Position numbers and translations under genes: made by a program
Notes under the pieces: generated by a model
What the model saw: only the letters and a program-made list of their open reading frames with translations
Databases searched by the model: none
Told to the model about the DNA's origin: nothing
Source: Halosimplex amylolyticum
Lineage (GTDB): Archaea; Halobacteriota; Halobacteria; Halobacteriales; Haloarculaceae
Reading direction: 5' to 3'
Assembly: GCF_051414035.1 (NCBI RefSeq)
Contig: NZ_JBLKNW010000001.1
Coordinates: forward strand, 1,736,001-1,800,000
DNA: 64,000 bases
Part shown: positions 58,580 to 64,000 of the stretch, piece by piece
Layout: the number at the start of each line of letters is the position of its first letter
Numbering within the stretch: position 1 is the stretch's first letter

Positions 58580-60055
58580 TCACTCGTACTCTTCGAGCGA
58601 TAGCTGTCCGTCGACGTCCGTCGATGGCCCCCCGGACTCGTCCGACGGTCCCTCGTCGGTCCCGCCGTCGGAGTCCTCGCCGTCGCTCGGCGTCGACTCG
58701 TCGGCGGTTCCGTCCCCGTCCGTTTCGCTGGTCGCCACCTCCGTCAGGTCCAACTGGCCTGTCCGTTCTGTCCGGTTCGTCCGATTCGGCTGCCCCGTCT
58801 GGTCTCCCTCTCTCGTCTGGTCCGCCTGGTCGGTCCGCCCCTCGTCTCCCGTCTGGTCCGGCTGATCCGCCTGCGCGTCGAACCCTCCGAGACTCGCCTG
58901 GTCGCCCTCGGTGAAGGAGAGGTTCGAGACGCGGACGCCGAGTTTGCGGACGCGGTCGTCGTCGAACTCCGCTAACAGATCGAGCGCCGTCGACTCCAGG
59001 AGGTCGGCGTCCTCGACGGGGCCGGGGAGCGACTCGGCGCGCGTGTTCACGTCGAACGGCGGCGTGACGACCTTGATCCCGATGGTGCGGTATAGGGCGC
59101 CCTCCCGCTGGGCGCGCTCTGCCACGTCGGCGGCGAGCGCGCGCACCTTCTCCCGTTTCTCCGCGACGTCCTCGGTCGGGTCGGTGAACGCGGACTCCCG
59201 CGAGAGGCTCTTGGGCTCGCCGACGGGCGTCACCTCGCGCGGGTCCTCGCCGCGGGCGAACCGCCGGACCTCCAGCCCGCGCTCGCCGAACCGGTCGCGG
59301 ACGCGGTCGGGGTCCGACGCCGCCAGGTCGCCAGCCGTCTCGATGCCCATCTCGCGCAGTTCGCGGGCGGTGACCGGCCCGACGTTGTGGATCTCCGCGA
59401 CGTCCATCGGCGCGAGGAAGTCCCGCACCCCGCCGGGTTCGACGACCACGAGCCCCTCGGGTTTGTCGTAGTCGCTCGCGATCTTCGCCGCGCTCATCGT
59501 CGGCGCGACGCCCACGCTCGCGACGACGCCCACCTCCTCGTGGATACGCGCTTTCAGTTCCCGGGCGAATTCGGTGACGCTCTGGACGTTCGCTGCTTCG
59601 GCCGCTTCGCCGTCCCACGCGACCCGGTCGGTCACGTCGAGGTACGCCTCGTCGATGCTGACCTCGCGGACCACGTCGGCGCTCTCGTTGAGGATCGCCT
59701 TCACGTCCGCCGCGACCTCGTTGTAGTAGTCCAGGTCGACCGGCCGGTAGAAGCCCGCTTCCTCGACGTCGAGGTCGGGGTCTTTCGCGGCCTCGACCTT
59801 CCGGGGCAGGCGCTCCAGCGCCTCGGAGATCGCCATCGCGCTCTCGACGCCGAACTCGCGGGCCTCGTAGCTCGCGGTGGCGACGGCCCCGTGGGGTTCC
59901 TCGGACTCGTAGCCCATGCCGACGACGAGCGGCTGCCCGCGGAGCGCCGGCTCGCGCAGCCGCTCGCAGGCGGCGTAGAAGCAATCCATGTCGACGTGAC
60001 AGACCACCTGATCGGGCGTCGGCGCGCTCCCGAGGCTCCCGAGGTCGCCGCTCAC
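58580..60055 (-). CDS. dinB: DNA polymerase IV (DinB, Y-family)
   Basis: A 491-residue translesion polymerase. Catalytic motifs 'VCHVDMDCFYAACE' (D22, D24), 'YEAREFGVESAM' and 'SIDEAYLDVTD' (D135, E136) in the palm; 'MSAAKIASDYDKPEGL' and helix-hairpin-helix 'IHNVGPVTARELREMGI'; little finger 'RALAADVAERAQREGALYRTIGIKV'. After about residue 380 a ~105-residue Asp/Gln/Thr-rich disordered tail follows, ending QLSLEEYE, close to a PCNA-interacting (PIP) motif. Starts at a GTG; a 10-residue Gly/Ser lead precedes the conserved region. Confidence 0.94.
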   Translation of the reverse strand: MSGDLGSLGSAPTPDQVVCHVDMDCFYAACERLREPALRGQPLVVGMGYESEEPHGAVATASYEAREFGVESAMAISEALERLPRKVEAAKDPDLDVEEAGFYRPVDLDYYNEVAADVKAILNESADVVREVSIDEAYLDVTDRVAWDGEAAEAANVQSVTEFARELKARIHEEVGVVASVGVAPTMSAAKIASDYDKPEGLVVVEPGGVRDFLAPMDVAEIHNVGPVTARELREMGIETAGDLAASDPDRVRDRFGERGLEVRRFARGEDPREVTPVGEPKSLSRESAFTDPTEDVAEKREKVRALAADVAERAQREGALYRTIGIKVVTPPFDVNTRAESLPGPVEDADLLESTALDLLAEFDDDRVRKLGVRVSNLSFTEGDQASLGGFDAQADQPDQTGDEGRTDQADQTREGDQTGQPNRTNRTERTGQLDLTEVATSETDGDGTADESTPSDGEDSDGGTDEGPSDESGGPSTDVDGQLSLEEYE

Positions 60056-60197
60056 GGACGGCCCCCCGTCGCCGGATCTCGCCGCCGCGGCCGGCGCGCG
60101 CGCTCGGTCGCGTCCATCTGCTCGTTCACCCCTCTAGCTCGGGCCGTCAAGAACCCCTCGGCGCGACGCCGGTAGCTGCTCGCCTCCGCTCGTGTGA

Positions 60198-60935
60198 TCA
60201 TTCGCCCGTCGGCGTCGCCGTGGGGGTGTCCGCGCTCGTCGGCGTTTCCGTCGGCGTGTCCACGGGAGCCGGCGTCTCCGTCGGCGTGCCCGCGGGAGTT
60301 GCAGTCGTGGTCCCGCCCGTTTCGGTCCCACCTGTCGGAGTGCCGGTCGGAGCAGCGGTGCCGTTCGGGGCGGGTGTCCCCGTCCCGTCGTCCGGCGTTC
60401 CTGTCGGGAATGCGGTGCCGTTCGGCCCCACTGTGGCCGTCGGCGCCGCCGTCGTGGCCGGCGTCGCGGTCGGCGTTGCCGTCGTCGTCGGCGTCGCCGT
60501 GGGCGTCGGACTCGGGGTCGGTGCCGCGGGGTAGCGGTCGAGGATGAGTCGGTCCCCGTCGGTCCCGTTCCAGACCACGTAGAGTTGCTCGTAGGCCGCG
60601 TCGGGGACGAGACACGACGCGCCGCGGGTCACGTTCGAGACCGGCGTCGCGCACGCCTCGCCGTCCGTCCCCGCGAAGGTGCCGAGCGTGCCCCGTCGTT
60701 CGGACTCGAGGGAGACGTGCGAGCCGTTGAGCCGGTCGCCGCCGTAGTGGGTGACGAGCACGTCCGTCCCGTTCGTCTCGAAGACGAAACTCGCCCGCGG
60801 TCGGTCGGCGTCCGCGCTCGCGGCCCCGCCCGACAGGGACGTGACGACCGACATCGCCAGCAACACCGCGGCCGCGGCCATGAGGATCAGGAGCGTCTGC
60901 TCCGAGATCCCGCGACCGCCCCAGCGTCTGTTCAC
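60198..60935 (-). CDS. Pilin-like surface protein with Thr/Pro-rich C-terminal stalk
   Basis: A 245-residue protein. 'WGGRGISEQTLLILMAAAAVLLAMSVVTSL' looks like a type IV pilin/archaellin-type N-terminus (basic-Gly cleavage site, Glu at +4 or so, hydrophobic helix). A 120-residue beta-rich domain with N-x-T sites follows ('FVFETNGTDVLVTHYGGDRLNGSHVSLE'). The last ~105 residues are Thr/Pro/Gly/Ala repeats without a second anchor. It resembles the protein at 17276-17821 in layout. Family assignment tentative. Confidence 0.62.
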   Translation of the reverse strand: MNRRWGGRGISEQTLLILMAAAAVLLAMSVVTSLSGGAASADADRPRASFVFETNGTDVLVTHYGGDRLNGSHVSLESERRGTLGTFAGTDGEACATPVSNVTRGASCLVPDAAYEQLYVVWNGTDGDRLILDRYPAAPTPSPTPTATPTTTATPTATPATTAAPTATVGPNGTAFPTGTPDDGTGTPAPNGTAAPTGTPTGGTETGGTTTATPAGTPTETPAPVDTPTETPTSADTPTATPTGE

Positions 60936-61076
60936 GGGTCGTCTTTCCGGTCCTCCACAATAGAGTTACTGCCCGACGAGCGCGAGTGAAAGTCCGTTCT
61001 GACGGAGTGGTACCCGAAGCTGATTCGGCGGTGAGTATCGACATCCTCGCCGGAACGCCTCGGTCCGCGACGGCCA
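60936..61076. other. Upstream region of the pilin-like gene
   Basis: No gene seen. An AT-richer spot at about 60956-60968 (minus strand AACTCTATTGTGG) may be the promoter of the pilin-like gene. Confidence 0.35.
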
Positions 61077-61313
61077 TCAACCGACTCGTGACCGCGACCG
61101 ACTCCTGCGGTCACCCGTCGAGACCCCGCCTGCGAGAGGCGAAACGCCGTCGCTCGAAACGTCGTCCCATAAAACCTCGAGGCGCGACGGGGTGGCCAGG
61201 GCCCGTCGCAGTCGCCCGCTGATTCGTGCACGGTGCCAATGTTCCGGGAGTTCACGACGCTGGTTCACGTCGGGAGCCCCGTATGGCTCCACCTGCATGT
61301 TAGTCACACGCAT
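61077..61313 (-). CDS. Doubtful 78-residue reading frame after the zinc-ribbon cassette
   Basis: It starts at ATG 61313, 2 nt after the stop of the zinc-ribbon gene at 61316. The first half ('MRVTNMQVEPYGAPDVNQRRELPEHWHRA') is plausible, but the second half is Arg/Ser-rich and not acidic, unlike genuine haloarchaeal proteins. It may be only a chance extension. No family recognised. Confidence 0.25.
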   Translation of the reverse strand: MRVTNMQVEPYGAPDVNQRRELPEHWHRARISGRLRRALATPSRLEVLWDDVSSDGVSPLAGGVSTGDRRSRSRSRVG

Positions 61314-61315
61314 AC

Positions 61316-61519
61316 TTAGTCCTTCGCCCTGCGGTGAGGTTTGCAGGGGTCGGGGTCCCGCCGTCTGTCGACCAGTTCGTCCGCGGGATAGGACTGGCGA
61401 CAGGTCCGGCAGTAGGCGCTGGGCGCCCGTTCGGCGGGATTCAGCGCCGTGTGGCCCTCCGGGCACGCCACGCGGTACGGGTCCGAGAGCAGGTCCCGCA
61501 GTTCCTCAGGGGCCACCAT
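61316..61519 (-). CDS. Small zinc-ribbon protein (67 residues)
   Basis: From ATG 61519: 'MVAPEELRDLLSDPYRVACPEGHTALNPAERAPSAYCRTCRQSYPADELVDRRRD'. Likely metal ligands C19, H23, C37 and C40. The C-terminus is basic. Its start lies 14 nt inside the end of the preceding small gene, so translation is probably coupled. Function unknown; adjacent to a second zinc-ribbon gene and a HicB-like gene. Confidence 0.68.
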   Translation of the reverse strand: MVAPEELRDLLSDPYRVACPEGHTALNPAERAPSAYCRTCRQSYPADELVDRRRDPDPCKPHRRAKD

Positions 61520-61703
61520 CCGTCGCCCCCGCGAGTGTGCCCGTCGGTTCGTGATCGCCGATGCAGCCACAGCGCGGGCACGGCGTCGCGCCCGCGCTCC
61601 CGACGCCGAACTCGAACCCGCAACCGTGGCACCGGTACACGACTCGCGTCCCGGGTCGACGCGCGTCAGTCACCTCGACCACCTCCGGCGACCGCGGTGC
61701 CAT
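61506..61703 (-). CDS. Small zinc-ribbon protein (65 residues)
   Basis: From ATG 61703: 'MAPRSPEVVEVTDARRPGTRVVYRCHGCGFEFGVGSAGATPCPRCGCIGDHEPTG', with ligands C25-x2-C28 and C42-x2-C45. It overlaps the upstream HicB-like gene by 38 nt and the downstream zinc-ribbon gene by 14 nt, both in other frames. Rubredoxin-like spacing suggests structural zinc. Function unknown. Confidence 0.68.
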   Translation of the reverse strand: MAPRSPEVVEVTDARRPGTRVVYRCHGCGFEFGVGSAGATPCPRCGCIGDHEPTGTLAGATDGGP

Positions 61704-61956
61704 CGCGGCCGCGACCGCCCGCGTCCCGATCGCCCGTCTCGGCGATCCGCCGGCAGTACGCCGCGGCGGCGTCGGCCGCTGTCTCGCCGTGGCCCTCCGC
61801 GGCGACCCCGGTCTGTGTCGCGCGCCAGCCTCCCGGATGCTCCTCGAGGACGATGGTCGTCCAGCGCCGCCTCCGCGGCGACTCGTCCCCGTCCGATTCC
61901 TCCGGTCCCGATCCTCCGCGGTCGGGTTCCGAACCGTCGATCGCATATTCGCTCAC
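61666..61956 (-). CDS. HicB-like small protein
   Basis: A 96-residue protein from GTG 61956, which has a GGAGG ribosome site 7 nt upstream; other starts (GTG 61962, TTG 61977) are possible. The core 'RWTTIVLEEHPGGWRATQTGVAAEGHGETAADAAAAYCRRIAE' has the strand-strand-helix pattern of HicB/UPF0150 antitoxins. No HicA-type toxin is adjacent; zinc-ribbon genes follow instead. The acidic N-terminus and Gly/Arg-rich C-terminus look disordered. The C-terminal tail overlaps the next gene by 38 nt. Confidence 0.6.
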   Translation of the reverse strand: MSEYAIDGSEPDRGGSGPEESDGDESPRRRRWTTIVLEEHPGGWRATQTGVAAEGHGETAADAAAAYCRRIAETGDRDAGGRGRDGTAVAGGGRGD

Positions 61957-62179
61957 CGTCACACCTCCGACCAGCAACCCCGGTACAAAAGCCGTTAGCC
62001 GCGTCCCCGCGGCGGAAGTGAAAGTGGTCTCACGGCCGATATCCCCGTCGGGTCCTGCGATCGGAAGTGGTCGATCGGCCGTGAAAGTAGTCGGCGTCGA
62101 ACGCTACTCCGACCCCGGGCGTCTGTCCGGGAAGCTCTGGATCGGCGGTCTCTCGAGTACACGAAACCGGTGTCGACTC
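61957..62179. other. Intergenic region between the zinc-ribbon cassette and the PQQ-type gene
   Basis: I see no gene. GGCTTTTGTAC (minus strand, about 61983-61993) is a likely promoter of the cassette. A GAAAGTRGTC motif near CGGCCG occurs at 62019-62037 and again at 62072-62094. Confidence 0.4.
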
Positions 62180-63262
62180 TCACTCCGGGCGTTCGAGCGC
62201 GTAGTACGTTCCGTCGTTACTCCCGAAGTAGATCGTGTCGTCGGTGATGATCGGGTTCGATTGCACCGCATTGCCGCTTTTGAAGCGCCAGATCTGCTCG
62301 CCGGTTTCGGCGTCGAGACAGAACAGATAGCCCCATCGGTCGCCGATGTAGACCCTTCCGTCGACGACGATTGGGTCACAGTTGATGGTCCCGGTCGGGT
62401 CCTCGTTTCGCCAGATCTGCTCGCCCGTCTCCCCATCGATGGCGTACACTCGTTCGTACCAGTTGCCCAGATAGACGGTCCCATCGACGACCGCTGGCCG
62501 GGAATTGATCGGTTGGCCGGTATCGAACGACCACAGTTCGGTCCCGTCAGTCGGGTCGACCGCGTAGAGGAAATCGTCTTTCGAAGCGACGTAGAGGCGG
62601 CCATCCGCGAGGGCGGGCCCGACGTTGACTGTGTCTCCGGTCTCGAACGCCCAGCGTTTCGCTCCGCTCTCAGCGTCCAACGCGTAGAGCGAAGCGTCTC
62701 CACTACCGATGTAGACAGTGCCGTCGAACACCGATGGCCCGCCATTCGCGCGCTCTTCGGCCTGGAACGCCCACTGTTGGGTTCCCGATGTCGCACCGAG
62801 CGAATGGACAGACCCATCCCAGCTGCCGAAAAACACGCTACCATTGACTACGTTCGGAGTTGAATAGATTGATCCCTGCGTCGGAAACGTCCACCGCTCA
62901 GTCCCGTCGACGCCCACCGCGTACAGCGAGTTGTCCCGACTGCCAACGTAGACGGTGTCGTTTGAGACGAAGGTGCCGGAACCTATCTCGTGGCCGGTCT
63001 CGAACTTCCAATTCACCGAGCCACTTGCGGCGTCGACAGAGCGAAGGTAATTGTCGTTGCTGCCGAAAAAGAGTGTCCCGTCACTGAGTGTCGCTGACGA
63101 CATTATCCGGCCGTCGGTCTCGACTGTCCATCGGACGTGATCCGGTCCAATGGCCGTCTCCGTCGGTGCCCCCTCACCCGAATTCGGGAGTGAAACACAC
63201 CCGGCGCTCCCGACCGCAGCCGTCGACGCAAGCGCGAGAAACCGGCGGCGCGTCGAATCCAT
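62180..63262 (-). CDS. Exported PQQ-type beta-propeller lipoprotein (BamB-like)
   Basis: A 360-residue protein. Tat-type signal with lipobox 'STRRRFLALASTAAVGSAGCVSL', so probably anchored outside the membrane. The remainder is eight propeller blades of about 40 residues, each with a Trp-rich 'W-x-F-x-T-G ... V-x-G-x-V-Y-V/I-G-x-x-D-x-x-L-Y-A-L/V-D' pattern (PQQ repeats). PQQ-binding itself is not implied; such haloarchaeal propellers are usually protein-binding. The GC content is visibly lower than in neighbours (one 60-bp line is 29 G/C, another 33), which hints at recent transfer. Confidence 0.9.
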   Translation of the reverse strand: MDSTRRRFLALASTAAVGSAGCVSLPNSGEGAPTETAIGPDHVRWTVETDGRIMSSATLSDGTLFFGSNDNYLRSVDAASGSVNWKFETGHEIGSGTFVSNDTVYVGSRDNSLYAVGVDGTERWTFPTQGSIYSTPNVVNGSVFFGSWDGSVHSLGATSGTQQWAFQAEERANGGPSVFDGTVYIGSGDASLYALDAESGAKRWAFETGDTVNVGPALADGRLYVASKDDFLYAVDPTDGTELWSFDTGQPINSRPAVVDGTVYLGNWYERVYAIDGETGEQIWRNEDPTGTINCDPIVVDGRVYIGDRWGYLFCLDAETGEQIWRFKSGNAVQSNPIITDDTIYFGSNDGTYYALERPE

Positions 63263-63415
63263 TATAGAGATGCTCAGTTTTCTGTTGGCTGGAGGTCGTT
63301 ATACGTCGAACGATTCCGGCTCACCGACACGATCCCGCGAGGGACGGACCGCAGATGTAGCACGACTGCTGGGAGCGATCGGAGAGTCGTGACCCGACCG
63401 GGTCGTCCCCGGTCT

Positions 63416-64000
63416 TCAGTCGAAGGCCGACAGCGTGAGGTCGCGCCCGTCCCGGAGGTACTGCCGGATCCGCCCGCGGTCCCAGCCGAGCGGCGAGAGG
63501 ACGCTCTCGGCCGCGCGGACGAGCCGTTCGCGGTAGAAGTCGACGTCGTAGTCGCTCGGGCCCTCGCAGGCGAGCCGCACGCGTCCCGGGCCGTCGCGGC
63601 TCGCGGCTCCCGTCAGTCGCCGCTCACTGGTCCGAGGTGCTCCCTTCGGTCGCACCTCGCTATCGTCCGCGACGACGACGTACTGGACGCTCGTCCCCGG
63701 CGGGCGCTCCAGGCCGAGTTCGGCCGCGCGCTCCAGCGCCGCGACGGCGCGCGTGCGCTGGCTGTACGACTCGACCGACTTCGAGACCCGCTGGGTGATC
63801 AGCAGGTCGTCGGGGTCGACCGCCCCGCGCTCCAGTCGGCCGAGCGCGCGAGCGAGGCGGTCGCAGACCGCCTCGGGGTCCCGCGTGCGATCGAGGGCTC
63901 CGACCAGATCGCGCTGTACGTCGGCGACGAACGGCGCCGTCGAGCGCTGGCGGGTCTCGATCCCCCGGAACTTGAACGCGTCGTCGCTCGCCGGATCGGC
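63416..64000 (-). CDS. polB: DNA polymerase family B, C-terminal part (cut by window edge)
   Basis: The last 194 residues of a family B DNA polymerase: the frame enters from the right edge. 'FKFRGIETRQRSTAPFVADVQRDLVGAL' and 'DLLITQRVSKSVESYSQRTRAVAALERAAELGLERPPGTSVQYVVVADD' match the thumb region of archaeal PolB, ending '...LSPLGWDRGRIRQYLRDGRDLTLSAFD'. Earlier polymerase and exonuclease motifs are outside the window, so inteins, frequent in haloarchaeal PolB, cannot be assessed. Confidence 0.9.
   Translation of the reverse strand, partial: ADPASDDAFKFRGIETRQRSTAPFVADVQRDLVGALDRTRDPEAVCDRLARALGRLERGAVDPDDLLITQRVSKSVESYSQRTRAVAALERAAELGLERPPGTSVQYVVVADDSEVRPKGAPRTSERRLTGAASRDGPGRVRLACEGPSDYDVDFYRERLVRAAESVLSPLGWDRGRIRQYLRDGRDLTLSAFD

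Noticed and set aside
1..64000. tRNA or rRNA genes
   Set aside because: No T-loop GGTTCRAATC-type sequence in a cloverleaf context and no rRNA-like sequence was found by eye; a covariance-model search would be decisive.

Overview
The window looks like a chromosomal segment of a halophilic archaeon (class Halobacteria). It is very GC-rich, its soluble proteins are loaded with Asp and Glu, and many starts are GTG. Many starts also have a TATA-like element centred 26-31 nt upstream with almost no leader, the usual haloarchaeal leaderless arrangement. Family content agrees: GINS next to PriS, aMBF1, a HalX response regulator, a bat-type HTH regulator, archease/RtcB, a short archaeal triosephosphate isomerase and twin-arginine lipoproteins. 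I cannot name the genus. I saw no rRNA, tRNA, insertion sequence, prophage or CRISPR array.

Layout. 1-10140: the threonine synthase tail, then membrane, redox and stress genes (CNNM/CBS protein, thioredoxin, PRC-barrel, OsmC, metallo-hydrolase, class C-type serine hydrolase, ABC exporter, HtrA-like protease). 10185-12345: the replication pair GINS and PriS. 13062-17242: DUF502 protein, archease, a DoxX-like membrane protein and RtcB, an RNA-ligase neighbourhood. 17276-25837: pilin-like protein, eIF2B-like isomerase, PAC2 protein, MscS channel, UspA, 5'-nucleotidase, small zinc and membrane proteins, dodecin, and an A-type Fe-S carrier. 25994-31820: GNAT, histidinol dehydrogenase, a membrane-anchored HTH regulator, a membrane-anchored J-protein and a CPBP protease. 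32220-32840: a non-coding region with an array of covarying hairpins and a candidate iron-regulated promoter in front of a GMC oxidoreductase. 35097-37384: a tightly coupled hisC, AK6-type kinase and CDP-alcohol phosphatidyltransferase operon whose junctions are bridged by two tiny reading frames. 39017-43827: a SAM hydrolase and a thiamine-type ABC importer. 44019-51308: aldo/keto reductase, aMBF1, HalX regulator, tpiA, two HTH regulators, a frameshifted small gene, erythromycin-esterase-like protein and MFS transporter. 51484-58461: HerA-like ATPase, Thr/Pro-rich lipoprotein, CoA-disulfide-reductase-like enzyme, second MFS transporter, FAH-family hydrolase. 58580-64000: DNA polymerase IV, a pilin-like surface protein, an overlapping cassette of tiny zinc-ribbon and HicB-like genes, a PQQ-type beta-propeller lipoprotein of lower GC, and the C-terminus of a family B DNA polymerase.

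The least explained structures are (1) the array at 32390-32570, about 52-bp units each with two hairpins whose stems differ but stay paired; (2) 21-26 bp tandem repeats at or flush against the stop codons of four unrelated genes (trx, hisD, an ABC ATPase, tpiA); (3) mini-ORFs linking hisC-adk-pgsA through start/stop overlaps; (4) a perfect 16-bp palindrome just upstream of the promoter of the thiamine-type importer; and (5) the overlapping zinc-ribbon cassette near 61.3-61.96 kb.
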